6,473 bases of DNA from Candidatus Coatesiibacteriota bacterium (GTDB lineage: Bacteria; B130-G9): positions 1 through 6,473 of the forward strand of contig JAFGIT010000093.1 in assembly GCA_016929465.1 (NCBI GenBank), in the 5' to 3' direction. The notes under the pieces are model-generated. The model was given only the letters and a program-made list of their open reading frames with translations. It made no database searches and had not been told where the DNA came from. Both the position numbers and the translations under genes were made by a program. Of the stretch, positions 1 to 5,805 are shown piece by piece. Every line of letters starts with the position of its first letter. Position 1 is the stretch's first letter.

Positions 1-1133
1 CTCCCCAGGCCAGCAATTAGTGACCGTGCTAGCCAAAAACGAGCTGACCATGGACGGCTATTCGAGAAAGATGATTCAGCAAGAGCGAAGCAAAGCGATG
101 AAGTCATACGATGTAATACATTGGTATTGTTCTCGCACTCGTTCATACCATATACAGCGCCAACTGTATTTCGCAGAAGACGGAAGGTCTCGGTATAACT
201 CGATAGTCCATCCGGATGATGAAATGGGAAACTTGGAGCAATGAAAAAGAGGATTTTCTTCCAGTGTGAGGGCTTCATAAATATACTTCGGTCAAAAGAA
301 ATTGCCTTCATCCAAGCATCCTCCGCGTTTTTCATGTTACCGAGACGAAACCAGTGGGCGCCAGCATCGCGCCAGACCATTGAATATTTATGCGCTCTCA
401 GTTCTTGTGAAGCCAGCGATCCCACGCTCGAAAAGTGTCTCTCGAACGCATGCAATCGCCCAGAAAGCTGGAGATCCGGCTTCTGACTTAGGCTATCACG
501 CCTTATCCAATATGAAGAAACAACCTCATCTATTAATAGGAAGGGACATCCTGCGGCCCACAGCCGCCACCAGAGATCATCATCCTCTGCCGATAGGATG
601 CTCGTGTCAAAGCCGCCGACATTAGTCAGCCAGATTCGCTTGACGAAACCTGCAGAAATGTGAAACCAAGGGGGGAAGACACCCGATCTGATATCCAGGA
701 TCCCTGGTGCGGGGCAACGTGTTCTAATAGTGCTATTATCTCGGGAGTCTATCATCCGAGTGCCAGCAGCGCAGAGTCCTGCGTCGCAATTTTCTCTTAG
801 AGCAGTTAACTGCAACTCTATTTTGAACGGCACAATTGTATCATCTGAATCAAGAAAGGAAATATAATCACCATTAGAAAAAGCGATACCGGCATTTCGC
901 GCAGCAGAAACGCCTCGATTTTCCTGTCTTATCAAAGCAATCCGATCTCCGTAGGCGCGAAGTAATTCAGAAGTGCCATCAGTTGAGCCGTCATCTATGA
1001 CGATTATCTCTACAGATTTCATTGTCTGATTCAAGGCACTATTTACAGCCCTAATAACGTGTTCCTTATCATTAAAGACCGGGATAATTATACTAACAAC
1101 AGGCGGCTGTCGATCGATCATTGGCAAGTTCAT
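1..1133 (-). CDS. Family 2 glycosyltransferase, 3'-truncated by window edge
   Basis: The frame is open for 377 codons from the ATG at 1133 to the left edge with no stop. The N-terminal GT-A fold is classic GT2: VSIIIPVFNDKEHVIRAVNS (13-32), nucleotide-binding IIVIDDGSTDGT (43-54), ENRGVSAARNAGI (71-83), the metal-binding DSDD (95-98), VGGFD (172-176) and the acidic AEDDDLWWRLWAAG (182-195). Residues about 245-280 (AGAHWFRLGNMKNAEDAWMK and following) resemble a single TPR-like helix pair, as seen in the tails of some GT2 enzymes. The tail beyond ~290 is not recognised. The enzyme would transfer a sugar from a nucleotide donor to a growing glycan on the cytoplasmic face. Donor and acceptor are unknown. 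ATGA overlap with the ABC gene implies translational coupling. GGAG abuts the first ATG, so the ATG at 1121 (12 bases after GGAG) is a possible alternative start. The gene is A+T-rich compared with kdsA. Confidence 0.93.
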   Translation of the reverse strand, partial: MNLPMIDRQPPVVSIIIPVFNDKEHVIRAVNSALNQTMKSVEIIVIDDGSTDGTSELLRAYGDRIALIRQENRGVSAARNAGIAFSNGDYISFLDSDDTIVPFKIELQLTALRENCDAGLCAAGTRMIDSRDNSTIRTRCPAPGILDIRSGVFPPWFHISAGFVKRIWLTNVGGFDTSILSAEDDDLWWRLWAAGCPFLLIDEVVSSYWIRRDSLSQKPDLQLSGRLHAFERHFSSVGSLASQELRAHKYSMVWRDAGAHWFRLGNMKNAEDAWMKAISFDRSIFMKPSHWKKILFFIAPSFPFHHPDGLSSYTETFRLLRNTVGAVYGMNECENNTNVLHRMTSSLCFALAESSFSNSRPWSARFWLARSLIAGLG

Positions 1134-2887
1134 CTCCGATTTGCGCTTTCCCGTTGCTGCGCATCCCACAGATTCCTGTATGTTGTGCTGGTCCCGAGCA
1201 GTTCCGCATGAGGGCCAAAAGCCTCTACTGTGCCGTTCGCCAAAACGACTATTTTATCCGCCTCGCGAAGTGTCGAAAGGCGATGTGCCACGATTAGAGT
1301 AGTTCTGTCTGCCATGAGCTTGTCTAACGCCTCTTGCACCTGTTTTTCAGTTACAGAATCCAATGCGCTCGTGGCCTCGTCCAGCAAGAGGATCGGGGCG
1401 TTTTTCAGAATCGCGCGGGCAATATTTATCCTCTGTTTCTGCCCGACAGAGACACGCGTACCACCAGCACCGATGATTGTCTCATATTTCTCTGGCCATG
1501 ACATTATGTCGTCGTGGATGTTCGCCGCTCTGGCCGCCTCGTGGACTTCACTTTCGCTTGCGTCAGGTCTCCCGTATCTGATGTTCTCAAAAACTGACAC
1601 GTTGAATAGGAATGGTTCCTGCGTGACAATTGCGATGTTATCCATAAGATCAGCAAGTTTTATTCTCCTCACATCTACCCCATCGAACGATATCCAGCCC
1701 TCTTTGGCATCATAGAAGCGGACAGCCAAGTTGAGAAGAGTTGTCTTCCCAACACCGGACGGGCCAACGACTCCAATCGTCTCACCGGACTCGATGGCGA
1801 GATTCACGTTCTTCAGCACGGGCGGCGCGGAGTCGTAGGAGTAGGTCACGTTCTCGAATGTCATCCTGTGTGGCGCCGATTTCAGCGGCAATGCATCGGG
1901 TCGATCCTCGATCTCCGGCTTAGTTGCGAGCAACTCATCAACTCGGTCAATGCCTACCGTCATCGTCTTAATCTGTGTATATGCGTGCATGACGGTTCGC
2001 ATCGGGTCGAAGAGCTGGTTAAGGATCAGAACAAAGGCCATCAGAACAGGCCACTCTATGTATCCATTGAGCATCTGCATTCCGCCAAACACTATAACGA
2101 ACACGACGCCAAATCCCGCGAGACTGTCAAAAATGACCCCGGAGAGCGAGCGGATTTTGACCACCTTCATCAACTGCTCAAAAAGATCCTTCGCTGAATC
2201 TTGACATGCTTCCGCCTCTCGTTTCTCACCTCGATATGCTTTGACTATCCTTATTCCTGCAAGTATTTGCATGAGGAGATTCATTATATGAACTCCGTGG
2301 AATCTCGCCTCGCGAGATGCCTGTAGCAGTTTGGCCCCGATTCTCATAACCGGATATGTTGCTAGAGGCAGGGCGACGAGTGCCCATAGGGATAGCCTCG
2401 GGTTCATCTGGATTGCCGCAAAGAATAGGCCAATTGCTCCGAGGAGGGCAGTGACTGTGGCGCAGGTAGTGTCGACAAGCAATCTTAGGGATGCTACGTC
2501 TACGCTGGCCGCCTTTATTATGTCTCCTCTAGTGCTCTTGTCGAAGAAGCTAAGCGACAATTTAAGCGTATGCTGAACCACCTTAAGCCTCAGATCGAGT
2601 TCGATCCTCCTACCGAGCTCTGTCTGAAGGACTTTGGAGAAGTAATCCGCAACGCTTCGGCCTACCCAACAAGCAAAGATGAGCCCTGCCGCACCCCAGA
2701 GCGTCGCCTGAAACCGAGCTGCTCCTTCGCTCCCAACAGACTTGCCGATAGCCTCCAAAAAAGTCTTGACCGTCCAGATATAGCCAACCTGCAAGGCGGA
2801 CCTCGCCAGTCCTGTAGTGATGAACTGTGCAGTCACCCACCGGTGTTCCCACATTAACTTGAACGCCGTTTTAAGTTTCTTCAGCAT
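1130..2887 (-). CDS. ABC exporter half-transporter (MsbA-like lipid/polysaccharide flippase type)
   Basis: This gene encodes 585 residues from the ATG at 2887, one base after the preceding stop. A GTG at 2905 would add six residues and overlap the upstream gene by 17 bases, with no well-spaced ribosome-binding site. The N-terminal half is an ABC type-1 membrane domain with about six hydrophobic segments (roughly 19-44, 61-83, 137-157, 164-182, 256-273, 279-295). The C-terminal ATPase has an A-loop Tyr (Y351), Walker A GPSGVGKTT (375-383), Q-loop Q423, signature VSVGQ (479-483), Walker B ILLLDE (499-504), D-loop SALD and switch His H535. It should act as an inner-membrane homodimer. Members of this group flip lipid A-core, lipid-linked glycans, or export peptides or drugs. 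The KDO and glycosyltransferase neighbours favour a glycolipid, but the substrate cannot be read from sequence. The TGA stop overlaps the next ATG (ATGA). Confidence 0.93.
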   Translation of the reverse strand: MLKKLKTAFKLMWEHRWVTAQFITTGLARSALQVGYIWTVKTFLEAIGKSVGSEGAARFQATLWGAAGLIFACWVGRSVADYFSKVLQTELGRRIELDLRLKVVQHTLKLSLSFFDKSTRGDIIKAASVDVASLRLLVDTTCATVTALLGAIGLFFAAIQMNPRLSLWALVALPLATYPVMRIGAKLLQASREARFHGVHIMNLLMQILAGIRIVKAYRGEKREAEACQDSAKDLFEQLMKVVKIRSLSGVIFDSLAGFGVVFVIVFGGMQMLNGYIEWPVLMAFVLILNQLFDPMRTVMHAYTQIKTMTVGIDRVDELLATKPEIEDRPDALPLKSAPHRMTFENVTYSYDSAPPVLKNVNLAIESGETIGVVGPSGVGKTTLLNLAVRFYDAKEGWISFDGVDVRRIKLADLMDNIAIVTQEPFLFNVSVFENIRYGRPDASESEVHEAARAANIHDDIMSWPEKYETIIGAGGTRVSVGQKQRINIARAILKNAPILLLDEATSALDSVTEKQVQEALDKLMADRTTLIVAHRLSTLREADKIVVLANGTVEAFGPHAELLGTSTTYRNLWDAQQRESANRR

Positions 2888-2888
2888 A

Positions 2889-4424
2889 TCAGCCTGAGTC
2901 CACACTCTCTAGTGCAACCGCGATGGTTGTTGCACATCGCTCAATTATGTCTTGCTCGAGCTCTGGGAACATCGGCAAACTGAGAATCTCTCCGGCTAGC
3001 TTCTCCGCGACAGGGAAATCGCCTTTCTCGTATACAAGGTCCGCGAATGCGCCCTGCAGGTGTAGCGGAACGGGATAGTGAATTCCAGCGAAGATGCCAT
3101 TCTCAGCAAGGTGCTTTTGAAGCTCGTCTCTTTTTTTCACTCTAATCATGTATAGATGGTACACGCTCTCTGCAAATTCTGGCTCAAAAGGCACAATTAT
3201 GTCAAGTTTTGCCAGAGCCTTATTGTAAATCTCTGCATTTTGACGCCGCATTGCATTATACCTATCGAGTCGTTTTAGCTTGGCGCTTAGCACGACCGCC
3301 TGCACGGGTGAGAGCCTGCAGTTGTAGCCAACCACAGCGTGATGATATTTATCCGTCGTGCCGTGATCACGAAGCATGCTCATCTTCTTGTGGATGTCGG
3401 GATCGTTCGTAATGACCGCGCCGGCGTCGCCGTAGGAGCCTAGGTTCTTGCCCGGATAGAAGCTGAAGCAGCCCACGTGCCCGATTCCGCCGACACGTCT
3501 GCCCTTGTATTTTGCGCCGTGTGCCTGGCAGGCGTCCTCGATTACGAACAGGTTGTGCTTCTTCGCGATCTCCATGATGGGGTCCATATCGCACGGCTGC
3601 CCACAGAGATGAACGGGTATGATGGCCGTCGTGCGAGGAGTGATGGCCGCCTCGATCTTGGTCACGTCGATGTTGAACGTCCGCTCATTCACATCGACCA
3701 GGACCGGCTTTGCCCCAGTATAGCATATTGCCTCGCATGTTGCTGCAAATGTGTTGGGGACCGTTATGACCTCATCTCCCTTGCCGATCTCGAGTGCCAG
3801 AAGGGCAATATGTAGAGATGCCGTGCCGCTGCTCGTTCCGACGCAGTGCTTCGCTTCGCAGAAATCGGCAAAAGCCTGCTCGAACTCCTTCACCTTCGGG
3901 CCCAGAACAAATCCGCACGATAAAATGACCTCGGTCAATGCGTCATCGACCTCGTTGTATAGATCATGATGCTGCGCCTTGAGGTCAACCAGCGGTATGT
4001 CTTTTTTGCCCTCTCCCCGTTTGAAAATCTCGATGAACTCCTCGGGTGTTACCGCAGGCACAGGCGAATCGGCGAAGTGCTTGACATTGCGGGTAATGAT
4101 GTAATCCAAATTGAACTGGCGAGCGGCCGCCATTTGCAGTCCATCCTCGAAATTGCCCGGGTGCGCCGACAAAGCCTCTGATATGACGGACGAACGCAAT
4201 GGGATAACGGATAGCGTCTCAGATAGCTCACCAATAGCCGCAACCGCCGTTGGTTTATTTATGGCCTTGGTGACTACATAGTCGATCGTGGGTAGGGAAT
4301 TGGCCAGCAACCAGCCCTTACAGGCTTTTGCCTGGCTTTCATGGAGAGCGGCTTGACTAGTTTGCCATCCCTCTCTGCGTAAGACTGCGTCCAATGGTAT
4401 ATTCGTATCTAGAAGAACTTCCAT
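2889..4424 (-). CDS. Fusion protein: N-terminal PIN-domain ribonuclease + DegT/DnrJ/EryC1 PLP-dependent sugar aminotransferase
   Basis: This gene encodes 511 residues from the ATG at 4424 (a GTG at 4427 would add one). Residues 1-133 form a PIN domain of the PF13470 type: VLLDTNIPLD (D6), a candidate second acid D48 (PTIDY), FEDGLQMAAA (E93/D94), YIITRN (N113) and the family-typical end TPEEF. The nuclease site looks intact, although TRNVKHF has His where Asp is usual. A basic linker (FKRGEGKK, about 134-141) follows. From D142-IPLVDLKAQ to the end is a full-length aminotransferase of about 370 residues, with SSGTASLHIAL (198-208), the pocket motif IEDACQAHGA (295-304) and the PLP lysine K326 in FSFYPGKNLGSYGDAGA. 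The FSFYPGKNLG form resembles 3-amino-sugar enzymes (QdtB/FdtB/WbpE-like), which transfer an amino group from glutamate to a keto sugar nucleotide. No usual start codon lies at the aminotransferase boundary, so the fusion is as read. The TGA stop is one base before the ABC gene's ATG. Confidence 0.9.
   Translation of the reverse strand: MEVLLDTNIPLDAVLRREGWQTSQAALHESQAKACKGWLLANSLPTIDYVVTKAINKPTAVAAIGELSETLSVIPLRSSVISEALSAHPGNFEDGLQMAAARQFNLDYIITRNVKHFADSPVPAVTPEEFIEIFKRGEGKKDIPLVDLKAQHHDLYNEVDDALTEVILSCGFVLGPKVKEFEQAFADFCEAKHCVGTSSGTASLHIALLALEIGKGDEVITVPNTFAATCEAICYTGAKPVLVDVNERTFNIDVTKIEAAITPRTTAIIPVHLCGQPCDMDPIMEIAKKHNLFVIEDACQAHGAKYKGRRVGGIGHVGCFSFYPGKNLGSYGDAGAVITNDPDIHKKMSMLRDHGTTDKYHHAVVGYNCRLSPVQAVVLSAKLKRLDRYNAMRRQNAEIYNKALAKLDIIVPFEPEFAESVYHLYMIRVKKRDELQKHLAENGIFAGIHYPVPLHLQGAFADLVYEKGDFPVAEKLAGEILSLPMFPELEQDIIERCATTIAVALESVDSG
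4009..4018 (-). promoter_or_regulatory. Internal Shine-Dalgarno-like block at the PIN/aminotransferase junction
   Basis: GGGGAGAGGG on the minus strand sits inside the linker codons, 10 bases before an in-frame ATA (3998-3996) that encodes the Ile of IPLVDLKAQ. Standalone DegT-family proteins often begin with Met directly before such a sequence. The block therefore looks like the remnant ribosome-binding site of a formerly separate aminotransferase gene. It may still allow weak internal initiation at ATA, which is a rare and poor start codon. A purine-rich linker by chance is the alternative. Confidence 0.4.
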
Positions 4425-4735
4425 CACTCGTCCGTCTCAAGGAAGTGCATGTAATACATTTCTTTTATTTCCTCGTCGGTCATCGGAGGCGCAATCCCAG
4501 TGATGCGAATGAGACCTTCGTCAACTTGAAGTCCAGGCAAATGCTCATCGAAATATGCCTGCAATTCTCTCCTGAACCTCTCTCTATCCTCGGCCGTCGG
4601 AGGATGCCATTCCTCTTCGGACGGCCGCTCTGTCTCACTCTCGATCTCCAGGGTTGCCTTCACGCCCTTCTCCAGGTCTACGTCCTCCACCGGCACAAAG
4701 ACCTTTCCGTCGAAAATCGTATGAATCGTTCTCAT
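4424..4735 (-). CDS. AF2212/DUF104-like small protein, putative antitoxin of the following PIN domain
   Basis: This gene encodes 103 residues. The N-terminal third (1-33) begins MRTIHTIFDGKVFVPVEDVD and continues LEKGVKATLEIE. That is the pattern of the AF2212-like family (DUF104, PF01954): a short beta-rich domain with DG.VF.P.E.VDL..G. Members are commonly annotated as putative VapB-type antitoxins and lie next to PIN toxins. The remaining ~70 residues are highly charged and include an acidic/basic helical stretch (TAEDRERFRRELQAYFDEHL, 47-66) and an acidic end (MTDEEIKEMYYMHFLETDE). Family members are usually nearer 60-80 residues, so the tail is long. The TGA stop overlaps the next gene by one base (TGATG) or by four bases with a GTG start, the tight coupling typical of antitoxin-toxin pairs. 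The family call rests on the N-terminus only, and the antitoxin role is inferred from the neighbour. Confidence 0.72.
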   Translation of the reverse strand: MRTIHTIFDGKVFVPVEDVDLEKGVKATLEIESETERPSEEEWHPPTAEDRERFRRELQAYFDEHLPGLQVDEGLIRITGIAPPMTDEEIKEMYYMHFLETDE

Positions 4736-4742
4736 ATCAAGA

Positions 4743-4746
4743 CTCC
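4743..4746 (-). promoter_or_regulatory. Shine-Dalgarno site of the small AF2212-like gene
   Basis: GGAG lies 7 bases upstream of the ATG at 4735. It supports that start and shows that the small gene can be translated on its own after the 65-base gap. No convincing -35/-10 pair was seen in the gap. Confidence 0.6.
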
Positions 4747-4763
4747 GTCTGTGCTAAAGCTGC

Positions 4764-4789
4764 CTTGGAGGACAGCAACAGCCCCCAAG
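4764..4789 (-). other. 8-bp stem-loop in the kdsD to antitoxin gap
   Basis: Read on the minus strand, CTTGGGGG (4789-4782) pairs with CCTCCAAG (4771-4764) across a 10-base loop. This gives 8 consecutive pairs, one of them G-U. It lies in the only real intergenic gap of the window, 65 bases long, and ends 28 bases before the antitoxin ATG. No U-run follows, so it is not a standard intrinsic terminator. It could be an mRNA processing, stability or attenuation element, or chance. Confidence 0.4.
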
Positions 4790-4800
4790 AGCGGCACTCG

Positions 4801-5805
4801 CTATTTCATCCCCAAGCGAATCAGATCATGCAGGCGAATAAGTCCCTTCATCTCGTTCGAATCATCACTAACGACAGGAAGAACAGATATCTGGCTCTTG
4901 CGATCCTCCATCAGAGACAACGCGATCGAAGCCATCTCACCCTCGCACACCTTGATTGGGTCCTTGGTCATGACCGTCGAGACAGCATCTTCGAGAAGCT
5001 CTGCCAGATTGTCCCTCAACAAAATTCGCCTCACGTCACCATCCGTCACTATTCCGAGCAAATTGCCCGATTGATCAACAATGCAGACTGCCCCGAGGGG
5101 CATTCTCGTCATCTCGGTAACAGTCTCTCGAATACTAGCATTCGGAGATACTCGTGCCACCGAATCTCTCGCGTGCATGACATCCCTGACCTTCGTCAGG
5201 AGTCTCCTACCGAGTGCGCCCGACGGGTGATACCGCGCGAAGTCATCGCGCTTAATGCCCTTTGCGATTATCATCGCCGCTGCTATCGCATCTCCCATCG
5301 CCAGTGTTGCTGTGGTGCTCGTCGTGGGCGCAAGCCCCAATGGGCAGGCCTCCTTCTGCACCCCGATGTCGAGAAAGACGTCGGCCAACTTCGCCAGCTC
5401 AGAGGCCGGATTGCTTGTCATCGATATGACTTTGACGTTTCGCTCCTTTAGTATCCGAACTGGTTCGAGCAGCTCCCGGTTGCTCCCGCTATGCGAGATA
5501 GCGATCATCCTGTCCTCGGGGCTTACCATCCCAATGTCGCCGTGCAATGCCTCGACGGGATGGATGAAGTAGGCGGGGGTCCCGGTGCTCGAGAGTGTCG
5601 CCGCGATTTTCCTGCCGACCAAGCCGGACTTCCCCAGCCCGGAGATGAAGGTCTTGCCCTTGCCTGTGGCAAGCAATTCGATTGCGGCCCTGAAGCTGTC
5701 TCCGATATTGCAGGCGAGCTGCGCTACCGCTTCGGCCTCCTCTCGAAGCAGCCGCTCTGCCTCTCGCATCGAGGCCTCGAGTAGTTCATCGCTCAATTTA
5801 GGCAT
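4801..5805 (-). CDS. kdsD: D-arabinose 5-phosphate isomerase (SIS + two CBS domains)
   Basis: This enzyme interconverts D-ribulose 5-phosphate and D-arabinose 5-phosphate, the KdsA substrate. The 334-residue protein is close to the 328 residues of E. coli KdsD. An SIS domain fills about residues 30-200, with SGLGKSG (55-61), ALHGDIGM (86-93), SHSGSNREL (104-112), KEACPLGLAPTTSTTATL (151-168) and HPSGALGRR (193-201). The residues reported as important in the E. coli enzyme fall at the same numbers: K59, H88, E111, E152 and H193. Two CBS domains follow (about 205-262 and 272-330), each starting with a V..VM motif and containing GIVTDGDVRR or GLIRLHDLIR. CBS pairs often bind a nucleotide or another ligand, but no ligand can be read here. 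The phosphosugar loop has SHSGSN where SxSGE is common. The gene could equally be called kpsF or gutQ; adjacency to kdsA favours the LPS role. It ends in TAG. Confidence 0.95.
   Translation of the reverse strand: MPKLSDELLEASMREAERLLREEAEAVAQLACNIGDSFRAAIELLATGKGKTFISGLGKSGLVGRKIAATLSSTGTPAYFIHPVEALHGDIGMVSPEDRMIAISHSGSNRELLEPVRILKERNVKVISMTSNPASELAKLADVFLDIGVQKEACPLGLAPTTSTTATLAMGDAIAAAMIIAKGIKRDDFARYHPSGALGRRLLTKVRDVMHARDSVARVSPNASIRETVTEMTRMPLGAVCIVDQSGNLLGIVTDGDVRRILLRDNLAELLEDAVSTVMTKDPIKVCEGEMASIALSLMEDRKSQISVLPVVSDDSNEMKGLIRLHDLIRLGMK

Noticed and set aside
20-625. Three short plus-strand open frames at the left end
   Set aside because: They lie opposite the glycosyltransferase, whose continuous frame with full GT2 motifs explains this region.
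2889-4424. Reading the fusion as two genes with the aminotransferase starting at TTG (Leu163)
   Set aside because: That start would remove the conserved IPLVDLKAQ segment and the first helix, and the frame is open through the PIN domain.
4736-4800. Possible promoter for the antitoxin-aminotransferase half
   Set aside because: The best pair (TTGCTG and TTTAGC) is only 14 bases apart and poorly matched. Operon read-through is simpler.
4394-5074. 226-codon plus-strand open frame
   Set aside because: It is antisense to the antitoxin and the kdsD C-terminus, and its translation shows no motif.
4654-5451. 265-codon plus-strand open frame opposite kdsD and the antitoxin
   Set aside because: It lies antisense to genes with clear family motifs, has no recognisable domain and looks like a shadow of their codon bias.
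5769-5780. 12-bp perfect palindrome TCGAGGCCTCGA
   Set aside because: It falls inside the kdsD coding region (LLEASM), with no partner copy and no promoter context. Chance from GAG/CTC codons is enough to explain it.
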